Source of the DNA: Nocardiopsis sinuspersici
GTDB taxonomy: Bacteria > Actinomycetota > Actinomycetes > Streptosporangiales > Streptosporangiaceae
Direction of reading: 5' to 3'
Assembly: GCA_008638415.1 (NCBI GenBank)
Contig: VWVT01000017.1
Span: forward strand, 62,001-126,000
Length of the DNA stretch: 64,000 nt
Part shown: positions 28,823 to 36,388 of the stretch, piece by piece
Position numbering within the stretch: position 1 is the stretch's first letter
Layout of the letters: every line of letters starts with the position of its first letter
Notes under the pieces: model-generated
Databases searched by the model: none
Seen by the model: only the letters and a program-made list of their open reading frames with translations
Told to the model about the DNA's origin: nothing
Program-made: the position numbers and the translations under genes

Positions 28823-28854
28823 CGGCCGGGCCCCTTCTCGCGGGCGCCCGGCCG
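28823..28854. terminator. Bidirectional hairpin terminator
   Basis: CGGCCGGGC (28823-28831) pairs with GCCCGGCCG (28846-28854). It lies between convergent stops at 28745 and 28905. Confidence 0.65.
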
Positions 28855-28904
28855 CCGCGTTGCCCGGGTCCGCCGCGGCCGCTCCCCGGATCCCGAACCG
28901 CGTG

Positions 28905-31037
28905 TCAGGCGGCGGGTTCGGGCGCGGGCCGGCCGGACAGGCGGCGCAGCGCCGACCTGGCCACCGCCGGGTCGGTGGTCCCCCAGTAGGGCGGCAGGGA
29001 GGCCCGCAGGAAACCGCCGTAGCGGGCGGTGGCCAGGCGCGGGTCCAGGACGGCGATGACGCCCCGGTCATCGGTGGAGCGCAGCAGGCGCCCGGTGCCC
29101 TGCGCGAGCAGGAGGGCGGCGTGGGTGGCGGCCACCGAGAGGAAGCCGTTGCCGCCGTGCGCCGCCACGGCACGCTGGCGGGCCGAGGCCAGCGGGTCGT
29201 CGGGCCGGGGGAAGGGGATCCGGTCCACGACCACCAGGGACAGTGAGGGGCCGGGCACGTCCACGCCCTGCCACAGCGACAGTGTGCCGAACAGGCAGGA
29301 CCGCTCGTCCTCGGCGAACCGGCGGACCAGTTGGCCGGTGGAGTCCTCACCCTGGCACAGGATCGGATGGTCCAGGCGCTCGCGGAGCTCCTCGGCGGCC
29401 TGCTGGGCGGCGCGCATGGAGGAGAACAGGCACAGCGCGCGGCCGTCGGCGGCCTCGATGAGCTCGGCGATCTCGTCGAGGTAGGCGGGCGCGAGCCCGT
29501 CGCGGCCGGGCGGGGGAAGGTGTCTGGCCACGTAGAGGATGCCGCTGCGGGCGTGCTCGAAGGGCGAGCCGACGTCCAGCGCGCGCCAACGGGGCTCCCC
29601 GGCCGCGCGGTGGGGGCCGTCGTCGTCCTCGTCCGGATCCGGGCCTCCCTCGGAGGCGTCCGTGTCCGCGGCCTCGGTCCCGGACGTGTCCCCGCGGCCC
29701 GGTTCCGGGTCGGTGCGGCCCGCGGCGGCGCGTTCGGCCGCCTCCCGGGTGACCTCGCGGCCCAGCCCCCACTGGTTGGCCAGGGCGGTGAAGGAGCCGC
29801 CCAGGGTGAGGGTGGCGGAGGTCAGGACCACGGTGCGGTCGCCGAAGAGCTTGTCCCGCAGCAGCCCGCCGACGCCGAGCGGGGCGACGTTGAGCGTGGG
29901 CTGGCGGCCGGGTGTCCTGGTCAGCCACACGATCTCGGTGCGGTCGCGCAGGGCGGGTTCGAAGGACTCCAGGATCCGCACCGCGGTGTCGTGCACCTCT
30001 TCGAGGGCGGCCAGGGCCAGGCGGCGGTCGCTGGCTCCGTCCGGGTCCAGCTCGCCCGGCGAGGGGCCGATGGCGGTGACGCAGGCCGAGGCGGCGTCGC
30101 GGGTGGCGGCGACCGAGTTGGCGAGGGCGTCGCCGATGTGGTCCATGCGCCCTTCGGGCGACTCGGTGAACATCAGGGCCAGGCCGTCGGCGCACTCGGT
30201 CAGGCGCTCGCTGACACCGGGTTCGACCAGGCGGGCGGCGCGCTTGGCGGCGGCGTTGACGGCCCGCTCGCTCAGGCTGCCGGTGGCCACCGAGGTGGCG
30301 CGGTCCACGAGTTCGTGCGCCTCGTCGATCATGATCGTGTCGTGCTCGGGCAGGATGTGGCGGCCCTGCGACATGTCGATGGAGAGCATGGCGTGGTTGG
30401 TGACCACCACGTCCACGCCCTGGGTGGCCTCGCGGGCGAACTCGGCGAAGCACTCCTGGCCGAAGGGGCAGATCCGGGCGCCCATGCACTCGTTGGCGCC
30501 CACCGAGACCTGGCGCCAGGCCAGGTCGCTGACGCCGGGGGTGAGCTCGTCGCGGTCACCGGTGACGGTGTCCTCGGCCCACTCGTGCAGGCGGGCCACC
30601 TGGCGGCCCAGCGAGGAGAGCTGGCGCGGGTCGAACAGCTCGGTGTCCTCGGCCTCCTCGCCCGCGGTCTGCAGGCGGTTGCGGCACAGGTAGTTGCGGC
30701 GGCCCTTGAGCACGGCGAACGTGGGCTCGCGGGGCAGCAGCGGCGCGAGGGCCCCGGCCAGGCGTGGCAGGTCGCGCTCGATGAGCTGGTTCTGCAGGGC
30801 GATGGTGGCGGTGGAGACCGCCACGGTCCTCTTGCCGGCCATCGCGTGTCTGATCGCGGGTATCAGGTAGGCCAGGGACTTGCCGGTGCCGGTACCGGCC
30901 TGGACCACCAGGTGTTCGCGCTTGTCGACCGCCTCGGCCACGGCATCGGCCATGGTCGCCTGGCCCTCGCGGCGGCTGCCGCCCAGGGCGGCGACGGCCG
31001 CGTCGAGCAGGACGGGGATGTCGGGGAGATCTGCCAC
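28905..31037 (-). CDS. dinG: ATP-dependent DNA helicase, DinG family
   Basis: 710 aa from GTG 31037; GTG 31082 would add 15 residues and neither has a clear ribosome binding site. Superfamily 2, XPD-like 5'-3' helicase. Walker A is QAGTGTGKSLAY, the Walker B/DEAH box is MIDEAHELV, and four cysteines (NYLCRNRL; NECMGARICPFGQEC) fit the iron-sulfur cluster of XPD/DinG enzymes. Helicase motifs near the end include LWQGVDVPG. A polar insert of about 50 residues (EPGRGDTSGTEAADTD region) precedes the second RecA fold. It probably resolves R-loops or damaged forks. No SOS box was found upstream. Confidence 0.88.
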   Translation of the reverse strand: MADLPDIPVLLDAAVAALGGSRREGQATMADAVAEAVDKREHLVVQAGTGTGKSLAYLIPAIRHAMAGKRTVAVSTATIALQNQLIERDLPRLAGALAPLLPREPTFAVLKGRRNYLCRNRLQTAGEEAEDTELFDPRQLSSLGRQVARLHEWAEDTVTGDRDELTPGVSDLAWRQVSVGANECMGARICPFGQECFAEFAREATQGVDVVVTNHAMLSIDMSQGRHILPEHDTIMIDEAHELVDRATSVATGSLSERAVNAAAKRAARLVEPGVSERLTECADGLALMFTESPEGRMDHIGDALANSVAATRDAASACVTAIGPSPGELDPDGASDRRLALAALEEVHDTAVRILESFEPALRDRTEIVWLTRTPGRQPTLNVAPLGVGGLLRDKLFGDRTVVLTSATLTLGGSFTALANQWGLGREVTREAAERAAAGRTDPEPGRGDTSGTEAADTDASEGGPDPDEDDDGPHRAAGEPRWRALDVGSPFEHARSGILYVARHLPPPGRDGLAPAYLDEIAELIEAADGRALCLFSSMRAAQQAAEELRERLDHPILCQGEDSTGQLVRRFAEDERSCLFGTLSLWQGVDVPGPSLSLVVVDRIPFPRPDDPLASARQRAVAAHGGNGFLSVAATHAALLLAQGTGRLLRSTDDRGVIAVLDPRLATARYGGFLRASLPPYWGTTDPAVARSALRRLSGRPAPEPAA

Positions 31038-31131
31038 GGATCGACAGTACCGGCCACGGAGGACAGGGGCGTCGTCGTCCACAGGCCGAGTCGGCCGGAC
31101 CGCCGTGGGCCCGGCCGATCCCCCGGTCTCC

Positions 31132-31605
31132 TCAGGCCATCGTGGCCAGCAGCTCGTCCAGGGCCTCCATGGACTGCCTCAGGCCGTACTCCATACCGGA
31201 CTGGACCATGCCCTCGCGGTCCTCGACGGTCTGGAAGACCGTGACCGACGTGTAGAGGGTGCGGCCGTCCCTCTCCTCCAGCGTGGTGGTCTCCAAGCAC
31301 ACGTGCCCGGGCATGCCCTCGTACTCGAAGGTCCACACGAAGCGCTCGGGGGCGACGGCGTCGTGGACCACGCCGTGGAAGCCGTGCTCCTGCCCGTCGG
31401 GCATGCGCTCGACGAAGCGCCAGGAGCCGCCCGGGCGCACGTCGGCGCGGTCGATGACGGTCTCGCTCTCCTTGAGCCCCCACCACCTGGCGAGGTACTC
31501 GGGCTCGGTCATGGCCTTGTACACCACGTCGCGGGGCGCGTCGAAGCTGCGCGTGACGACGATGTCGTGCCGTCCGGGCTCAACGATCACTGTGAGGTCG
31601 CTCAT
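31132..31605 (-). CDS. SRPBCC (AHSA1-like) domain protein
   Basis: 157 aa. It begins with the family pattern IVVTRSFDAPRDVVYKAMTE and PEYLARWWGL, has GGSWRFVERMPDGQEHGFHG in the middle, and ends with a long helix (GMVQSGMEYGLRQSMEALDE). These are hydrophobic-cavity ligand-binding proteins of the Bet v1 fold. The gene overlaps the upstream ArsR gene by 26 bp, a common actinomycete pair in which the repressor controls the SRPBCC protein. The ligand is unknown. Confidence 0.85.
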   Translation of the reverse strand: MSDLTVIVEPGRHDIVVTRSFDAPRDVVYKAMTEPEYLARWWGLKESETVIDRADVRPGGSWRFVERMPDGQEHGFHGVVHDAVAPERFVWTFEYEGMPGHVCLETTTLEERDGRTLYTSVTVFQTVEDREGMVQSGMEYGLRQSMEALDELLATMA

Positions 31606-31957
31606 GGTCGTTCTCTCCCTGGGTACCGCGTTGTCCCTGCTGGATCCTGCGGATCTCCTCGTCGAGGCGGCCGAGGCGGTCCTCCCACTGCTGGTGGTAC
31701 CGCCCGATCCACGCCGACACCTCGTCCAGAGGAGCGGTCTCCAGCCGGCAGGGGCGCCACTGCGCGTCGCGGCCCCGGCTGACCAGCCCCGCCCGCTCCA
31801 GCACCTTCAGGTGTCTGGAGACCGCTTGGAGGCTGATGGGGAACGGCTCCGCCAGTTCGTTGACGGTCGCCTCGCCCTCGGCGAGCCTCGCCAGCAGCGC
31901 CCGGCGGGTCGGGTCCGCGAGTGCCGCGAACGTGAGGCTCAACGGGTCGTTCGCCAT
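31580..31957 (-). CDS. ArsR family transcriptional regulator
   Basis: 125 aa from ATG 31957; a TTG at 31969 has AGGAGA too close. The winged helix is clear: LADPTRRALLARLAEGEATV, NELAEPFPISLQAVSRHLKV, LERAGLVSRG. The metal-binding ELCVCDL motif is absent, as in non-metal ArsR members that pair with SRPBCC proteins. The C-terminal helix (WIGRYHQQWEDRLGRLDE) is the usual dimer arm. An inverted repeat sits 22 bp upstream. Confidence 0.9.
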   Translation of the reverse strand: MANDPLSLTFAALADPTRRALLARLAEGEATVNELAEPFPISLQAVSRHLKVLERAGLVSRGRDAQWRPCRLETAPLDEVSAWIGRYHQQWEDRLGRLDEEIRRIQQGQRGTQGENDHERPHSDR

Positions 31958-31978
31958 CTGCTTATTCAACTCTCCTGT

Positions 31979-32000
31979 TAATCAACTGATGTGTTGATTA
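31979..32000. promoter_or_regulatory. Probable ArsR operator
   Basis: TAATCAAC (31979-31986) and GTTGATTA (31993-32000) form a perfect inverted repeat with a 6-bp spacer, 22 bp upstream of the ArsR gene. It is AT-rich in a very GC-rich background, as expected of a dimeric repressor site over a promoter. Confidence 0.75.
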
Positions 32001-32054
32001 TGACCCACGACACAGCCAAGTTCAAGAGGTGAGAGGAGGGGAATCCGCCCGGAA

Positions 32055-32289
32055 GCCGAGCGACGCACCGGGGTCGTCCCCCAGGAGAAACGACGAGACG
32101 ACCCGGCGAGGCGGACGAAGTCCCCGACGGCAGACCACGACCGCGGTCGTGCCACGAAGCACGACGGCCGAAGGCCCCCGAAAGCCGAGCGGCACATCGG
32201 GGGTCTGGGGGTCGTCCCCCCAGGAGAAACGACGAAACGACCCGGCGAGGCGGACGGAGTCCGCCGAGCAGGGTCGTCTCGGAGTCGAG
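32055..32289 (-). repeat. tRNA-Ala-linked hairpin repeat array 1 (2 units)
   Basis: Two units start at GCCGAGCG (32055 and 32184, period 129); the second is shortened where it meets the tRNA terminator. Each carries the hairpin-forming blocks shared with arrays 2 and 3: a GGGGGTCG(T/C)CCCCC stem, a UUCG-type CGGCCTTCGGCCG stem (minus strand) and GTCGTGC/GCACGAC. It lies directly 3' of the tRNA gene on the same strand. This array is the most diverged of the three. Long reading frames through it are artefacts of the repeats. Confidence 0.85.
32228..32277 (-). terminator. Terminator of tRNA-Ala copy 1
   Basis: On the minus strand ACGACCC/GGGTCGT-type outer pairing (32237-32243 with 32271-32277) encloses the inner stem GGCGGAC/GTCCGCC (32249-32255 with 32259-32265). 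It is followed by the T-rich GTTTCGTCGTTTCTCC. Confidence 0.65.
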
Positions 32290-32362
32290 TGGAGCTATGG
32301 GGATTCGAACCCCAGACCTCCTCCATGCCATGGAGGCGCGCTACCAACTGCGCCATAGCCCC
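32290..32362 (-). tRNA. tRNA-Ala(GGC), copy 1
   Basis: 73 nt, 5' end at 32362. All arms fold: acceptor GGGGCTA/TAGCTCC with the G3-U70 wobble that identifies tRNA-Ala, D-stem GCGC/GCGC, anticodon stem CCTCC/GGAGG with loop ATGGCAT (anticodon GGC), and T-stem TGGGG/CCCCA. The 3' CCA is not encoded. A consensus-like -10 (TAGGAT on the minus strand, 32386-32391) lies about 24 bp upstream. Confidence 0.97.
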
Positions 32363-32498
32363 GTGTGCCTTGCGGCAACGGTTAGATCCTATCGGATATG
32401 GAGGGGTGGGATGACCAAGACCGCGGTGTAGTACGCCCCACACCGTCCCCGTACGGGACATCCTGTTCGCCGGGCCGCGAACCGGGCACAGGGAAGGC

Positions 32499-32705
32499 AT
32501 GAACGGCAGACCGCAGCAGGACCCCGTCCAGACCCTGGTCCGCTGGGAGGACCACGGCGCCGTGTGGCGGGTGGTGGAACGGGCCCCGTCCCGGGTGACG
32601 GTGGCCCTGTGCCGGTGCGACGGGGGCGAGGAGGTCGATCGCCTGGTCTCCGACGATCCGGCGCTCCTCGCCTTCGTGGACGGGCGGGACGCTTCCACGG
32701 AGTGA
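32499..32705 (+). CDS. Small conserved hypothetical protein
   Basis: 68 aa, ATG preceded by GGGAAGG. Compact and soluble, with two cysteines (ALCRCDGGEEV). The middle (WEDHGAVWRVVERAPSRVTV) looks like a small beta barrel. It appears familiar as a short actinomycete protein of unknown function. It lies between tRNA-Ala copy 1 and the SRPBCC gene. Confidence 0.65.
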   Translation: MNGRPQQDPVQTLVRWEDHGAVWRVVERAPSRVTVALCRCDGGEEVDRLVSDDPALLAFVDGRDASTE

Positions 32706-32726
32706 CGGAAGGCGCGGTCGGCGACC

Positions 32727-33161
32727 CTAGCGGGACGCCTCCACATGGGCCGCGGCGAGCGAGAGCACCATCTCCCAGCCGATGGCGCCCTCTTCGACGT
32801 ACGGGCGCCGCGCCTCCTCCGACACCTCCAGCGAGGTGAAGCCGCTCTCCACCACCCGCAGGGTGACCCCGCCCGCGCCACGCTCCTCGATCCAGAACTC
32901 CACGAGCGTGGAGCTCTCCCCGTCGCCACCGAACCAGCGGAAGGCCGCGTAGCCGTGGGGTTCGAGTTTCTCGGTACGGATCCGGAAGGCGCCGTGAACG
33001 GGGTCGTGCACGATGTCCGTGTCCCCGTCCGGCGTGATCCGGTGGTCGGCGATCTCCTCGTCGTTGACGAACCATCCCGGCCGCCTCACCAGGTCCCAGA
33101 CCTGCCGCGCGGACGCGGCGACGTCCACCTGCCGCTCGATCCGGTCCAGGCTCTCGTCCAT
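32727..33161 (-). CDS. SRPBCC domain protein
   Basis: 144 aa from an ATG with GGAGGG 4 nt upstream. Begins with the family pattern (LDRIERQVDVAASARQVWDL, then RRPGWFVNDE), contains YAAFRWFGGDGESSTLVEF and ends with a long helix (GAIGWEMVLSLAAAHVEAS). It is the second SRPBCC protein within 2 kb, only distantly like the one at 31132-31605. It lies 59 bp downstream of the MarR gene on the same strand and is probably co-transcribed. Confidence 0.82.
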   Translation of the reverse strand: MDESLDRIERQVDVAASARQVWDLVRRPGWFVNDEEIADHRITPDGDTDIVHDPVHGAFRIRTEKLEPHGYAAFRWFGGDGESSTLVEFWIEERGAGGVTLRVVESGFTSLEVSEEARRPYVEEGAIGWEMVLSLAAAHVEASR

Positions 33162-33220
33162 CGCCCTCCGCCCCTTCCGAAGTCGCAACCGCGTCGCGGC
33201 TCCGTTCGGTCACCCTCGCA

Positions 33221-33745
33221 TCACTCGCGGGCAGTGGAACACGAACCTCCGGCTTCGCGCCGCTCGTTCCGCCCTGCCCGGCCCTGCGGCTCCCGCGTCG
33301 CCGACCCGTCCGGCGGATCGGTGACGTTGTCGCGGAGCCGTTCCAGCAACTGTTCCAGGTGCGCGGTGTCCTCCTCGTCGAGGCCGGCGCGCAGGCGGCG
33401 GTCGAAGGCGAGCGCCACCTCGCGCATCCGGTGGAACGCCGCCTCACCTTCCTCGGTGAGCTCCACCAGGTGCACTCGCCGATTCCCCGGGTCGCGGCGC
33501 CGGGTCAACAGACCTTCGGCCTCCATGGCGTTGAGGTGCTGGGTCAGCGTCGCCCCCCGGATACCCACCGCGGCGGCCAGTTCGCGCTGATTGGCCGCCG
33601 GCCTGGCTTTCAGGGACATGAGAACGAGCCAGCTCGGGCGAGATCCTCCCGTCGCGGCGAGCGCCTCGTCGAAGGCGTGGCTGACCGCCTTGGCGGTGGC
33701 GGCGAGTCTGACCCCGAGGGGAGGGCCGGCAGAGCGGAACGGCAT
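33221..33745 (-). CDS. MarR family transcriptional regulator
   Basis: 174 aa. Winged helix with ANQRELAAAVGIRGATLTQH, LNAMEAEGLLTRRRDPGNRR (the wing with its Asp-Arg pair) and VHLVELTEEGEAAFHRM. The last 30 residues are a polar extension. It is divergent from the NTF2-like gene, and the shared region carries two direct repeats, so it probably controls both directions. Confidence 0.88.
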   Translation of the reverse strand: MPFRSAGPPLGVRLAATAKAVSHAFDEALAATGGSRPSWLVLMSLKARPAANQRELAAAVGIRGATLTQHLNAMEAEGLLTRRRDPGNRRVHLVELTEEGEAAFHRMREVALAFDRRLRAGLDEEDTAHLEQLLERLRDNVTDPPDGSATREPQGRAGRNERREAGGSCSTARE

Positions 33746-33762
33746 GTCGGCAAGGCTACCAC

Positions 33763-33812
33763 AACCGTTCGCACCCTAATGGATTGACGACTAACCGTTC
33801 GGTACCTATCTT
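33763..33812 (+). promoter_or_regulatory. Promoter with repeated candidate MarR sites
   Basis: A -35 TTGACG (33784-33789) and a -10 TATCTT (33807-33812) are separated by exactly 17 bp and face the NTF2-like gene. The 9-mer AACCGTTCG occurs twice (33763-33771 and 33793-33801), once between -35 and -10, where a bound repressor would block transcription. Confidence 0.6.
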
Positions 33813-33870
33813 TTGACGGGAGGCGAACTGGCCGGTCCGCTCGGGACCGGCCCTCGACCAAGGAGGAGCA

Positions 33871-34257
33871 ATGCCGGAGAACGCGAGAACGGCGCAGGCA
33901 CGCGGCGCGGTCGACGCCTGGGTCGCGGCCGAGGAGGCGGGCGACACCGCCGCCCTGGGCGCAATGCTCACCGAGGACTTCGCCGGGATCGGTCCACACG
34001 GTTTCCAGCTCGACCGGGAACGGTGGCTGGACCGCTATGACTCCGGTTCCCTGGTCAACGAGGTGTTCACCGCTGACGAGATCGCGATACGCCGCTACGG
34101 AGCGGAGACGGCCATCGCCAACGGGGTACTGGCGCAGCGCGCCACCTATTGCGGTCGCCCCGTCCCCGGCCGGTTCCGCTTCACCGCGGCGCTGGTCGCC
34201 GACGGGCACCCCTGGCGCATCGCCAACCTCCAGCTGTCACCGATACCCAAGAACTAA
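33871..34257 (+). CDS. SnoaL/NTF2-like protein
   Basis: 128 aa, ATG with an ideal AAGGAGG. Pattern of the small cone-shaped NTF2 fold: VDAWVAAEEAGDTAALGAML, TEDFAGIGPHGFQLDRERWL and a C-terminal sheet ending WRIANLQLSPIPKN. Such proteins are often enzymes or ligand carriers without a fixed motif. It is first in a plus-strand unit followed by a truncated oxidoreductase and a membrane protein. Confidence 0.82.
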   Translation: MPENARTAQARGAVDAWVAAEEAGDTAALGAMLTEDFAGIGPHGFQLDRERWLDRYDSGSLVNEVFTADEIAIRRYGAETAIANGVLAQRATYCGRPVPGRFRFTAALVADGHPWRIANLQLSPIPKN

Positions 34258-34272
34258 GGCGGCGACGGAATC

Positions 34273-34731
34273 ATGCGTATCAGCTTGAACACAGCCGACC
34301 ACGTATGGTCCGGTGAGCCGGACAGTCTGCGCCATGAACTGACGCGTGTCGCACGCGCAGCCGACGACGTGGGGTTGGACACGGTCCGGGTCGCCGACCA
34401 CCTGCTCCAGGTCGGTCCGCAGAGCTCACTCGACGCCGAGGTGCCGGAGGCCTACACGACGTTGGGCTTTCTGGCCGCGCGGACGACGCGCGTGAGGTTG
34501 GGCACGATGGTCACCGGTGTGACGTTCCGGCCGCCGGGTCTACTGGTCAAGGCCGTCACCGCGCTCGACGTGCTCGCCGAGCACTGCACGGCTGCCAGCC
34601 GCCCACGTGAGGAGATCGAAACGACGCTGGGCATCGAGCACATCGTCGTGATCACCGAGGGCCCGTGGACCGAGCAGGGCGTGGCCGCCCCGGCCCGTGC
34701 CGTGGACGCCCTGGGAGGTGACCCGGTATGA
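34273..34731 (+). pseudogene. LLM class F420-dependent oxidoreductase with internal deletion
   Basis: 152 aa, about half of the family's ~300. Residues 1-98 are the normal N-terminus (AADDVGLDTVRVADHLLQVG, then RVRLGTMVTGVTFRPPGLLV). From LDVLAEHC on, the text is the normal C-terminal region (SRPREEIETTLGIEHIVV). The central ~120 residues that complete the TIM barrel and bind substrate are missing, yet the frame is intact. Family members carry LDVL-like text at both break points, so a deletion between short direct repeats is likely. The product is probably inactive; it still overlaps the next gene by ATGA. Confidence 0.75.
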
Positions 34732-35294
34732 GTAAGCCCCAGCGCACGGTCCACCGGTGGCGTCTGGGACCACGTACCCGCAAAGCCGTGCTGTCCGTGC
34801 ACATCGTCGCGGCCGGATCATGGATCGGCATCGACGTCGTACTGGGCGTCCTGGTGTTCACCGCGTTGTTCACCGACGACGTTCGAACCGCCGCACTCGC
34901 CTACCAGGCGCTGGAGCTGTTCGCGATCGGACCGCTGTTCACCGCCGGCCTGGTGTGCCTCGCCTCAGGTGTCCTCTTGGGGCTGGGCACGAAGTACGGC
35001 GTGCTGAGGTACTGGTGGGTGGTCGCGAAACTGGTGGTGAACGTGGTGTTCGTCGTCCTCGTACCGTTGTCGCTGAGCCCGACAGTCACCGCAGCCGCCG
35101 AGTACGGCCGGAACCTCGTCGAAGGGCACCCGGACGCGGCGATGGTGACTGACCTCGTTTTCCCACCGATCGTCTCGCCCACGGGCCTGCTCATCGCGGT
35201 ACTGCTGGCCGTCTTCAAACCGTGGGGCAGGATCGGGGGATCACGGCGGAGCGCACGAACACGATCGGCCTCCACCGATCGGCCAAGCGGATAG
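34728..35294 (+). CDS. DUF2269-like integral membrane protein
   Basis: 188 aa, ATG overlapping the upstream stop (ATGA). Four hydrophobic segments; the first contains LSVHIVAAGSWIGIDVVLGV, a pattern seen in small predicted redox-associated or DUF2269-type membrane proteins. The polar C-terminus is Ser/Arg-rich. Cotranscription with the NTF2-like gene is likely. Function unknown. Confidence 0.72.
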   Translation: MSKPQRTVHRWRLGPRTRKAVLSVHIVAAGSWIGIDVVLGVLVFTALFTDDVRTAALAYQALELFAIGPLFTAGLVCLASGVLLGLGTKYGVLRYWWVVAKLVVNVVFVVLVPLSLSPTVTAAAEYGRNLVEGHPDAAMVTDLVFPPIVSPTGLLIAVLLAVFKPWGRIGGSRRSARTRSASTDRPSG

Positions 35295-35319
35295 AAGGCG
35301 GTCCCGCGAACGGAACAGG

Positions 35320-35646
35320 ACCGAGCGGCGCACCAGGGGGCTTCCCCAAAAGAAACAGGCCCGCGGGGAAGGCGGGCGAAGACCGCGACCACGGCCGTGC
35401 CGCGAAGCACGACGGCCGAAGGCCGAGCGGCACACCGGGGGGTCTGGGGGTCGCCCCCCAGAGAAACGACGAGACGACCCGGCGAGGCGGACGAAGTCCG
35501 TGCAGCAGCCTCAACCACGGTCGTGCCGCGAAGCACGACGGCCGAAGGCCGAGCGGCACACCGGGGGGTCTGGGGGGTCGTCCCCCCAAAAGAAACAGGC
35601 CCGCGGGGAAGGTGGACGAAGTCCACCGACCACGCGGGCCTCAACG
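35320..35646 (-). repeat. tRNA-Ala-linked hairpin repeat array 2 (3 units)
   Basis: Units start at 35320 (partly diverged), 35422 and 35548. The full middle unit is 126 bp. Units 1 and 3 share a variant with AAAAGAAACAGGCCCGCGG, while the middle unit has AGAGAAACGACGAGACGACC as in array 3. So two module types alternate. The array abuts tRNA-Ala copy 2 and extends to within about 25 bp of the membrane protein stop. Confidence 0.88.
35587..35641 (-). terminator. Intrinsic terminator of tRNA-Ala copy 2
   Basis: On the minus strand AGGCCCGCG pairs with CGCGGGCCT and encloses GTGGAC-TTC-GTCCAC. The run TGTTTCTTTT follows at once. It begins 6 nt after the tRNA. This is one of few U-tract terminators in the window. 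Confidence 0.85.
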
Positions 35647-35719
35647 TGGAGCTATGGGGATTCGAACCCCAGACCTCCTCCATGCCATGGAGGCGCGCTA
35701 CCAACTGCGCCATAGCCCC
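35647..35719 (-). tRNA. tRNA-Ala(GGC), copy 2
   Basis: 73 nt, 5' end at 35719. Identical to copy 1 in every position, including the G3-U70 pair, anticodon GGC and lack of an encoded CCA. Confidence 0.97.
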
Positions 35720-35845
35720 TGGTATGCCGGGCGGTTCCCCCGCTCGGCGATGAAATTACTGTACCGGAGATCAGGAGTGGGTTGCGACGTCGGGGCCGGC
35801 AGGTGGACGTGCGGTAGCCGGTTTGGGGGCGAATACCCTGGAGTG

Positions 35846-36172
35846 GTGCCCGAATCAAAGCTTGAAATCCAGATGCTCCACGACCGTCTGCTGGTGAAGG
35901 CGGTCCCTGACACGAGCGAGCGGCGCAGCAACGCCGGTCTGGTCATTCCGGACACGGTCAGGCTGGCGACCAGACTCGCATGGGGCGAGGTCGTCGGCGC
36001 CGGAACGAGTGCCCGCCAGGTGAAGACCGGCGACCGCGTGCTCTTCGACCCCGAAGAGCAGAACGAGGTCGAGCTGAACAGCGAGCGCTACGTGATCCTG
36101 CGCGAGCGTGACGTGCACGCCGTCGCCAACGAGGCCCCCGAACAGGGCCGGGGCACGGGCCTCTACCTGTAG
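35846..36172 (+). CDS. GroES-family co-chaperonin-like protein
   Basis: 108 aa from GTG 35846 (GTG 35843 is also possible). The GroES beta-barrel pattern is clear: MLHDRLLVKAVPDTSERRSN, then AGLVIPDT, GEVVGAGTSARQVKTGDRVL, FDPEEQNEVELNSERYVILR. The mobile loop that contacts GroEL is SERRSNAGLVIPD. No groEL is nearby, unlike the standard groES-groEL operon, so this is probably the solitary GroES-like protein known from several actinomycetes. Its partner is unknown. Confidence 0.82.
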   Translation: MPESKLEIQMLHDRLLVKAVPDTSERRSNAGLVIPDTVRLATRLAWGEVVGAGTSARQVKTGDRVLFDPEEQNEVELNSERYVILRERDVHAVANEAPEQGRGTGLYL

Positions 36173-36388
36173 TCCCTTCCATCCCGCCAGGCGCCCAGGG
36201 CGTGTTCTCCGCATCATCTCGGGCTCGCGCCCACCAGGCTGTCCCTCGCCGCGCTCCGCGCTCGTGAAACACGACCAGGCCGAACTTCGCACATCGTCTG
36301 CGAGGGACGGCCTGGACGATCACCCGCCGAGCCGGAAGCCCTCCAGAACACTCCCCGGGCCCGGCGGGTCCTTCACCGCCGGCCCCGG

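Noticed and set aside
28905..31131. SOS control of the DinG-type helicase
   Set aside because: No CGAACnnnnGTTYG-like site was found upstream, despite the E. coli precedent.
34901..35713. Reading frames through the tRNA-Ala arrays (for example 270 codons beginning MAQLVARLHGMEEVWG)
   Set aside because: They start inside the tRNA gene and repeat with the 127-bp modules. Translation of structured repeats, not a protein family.
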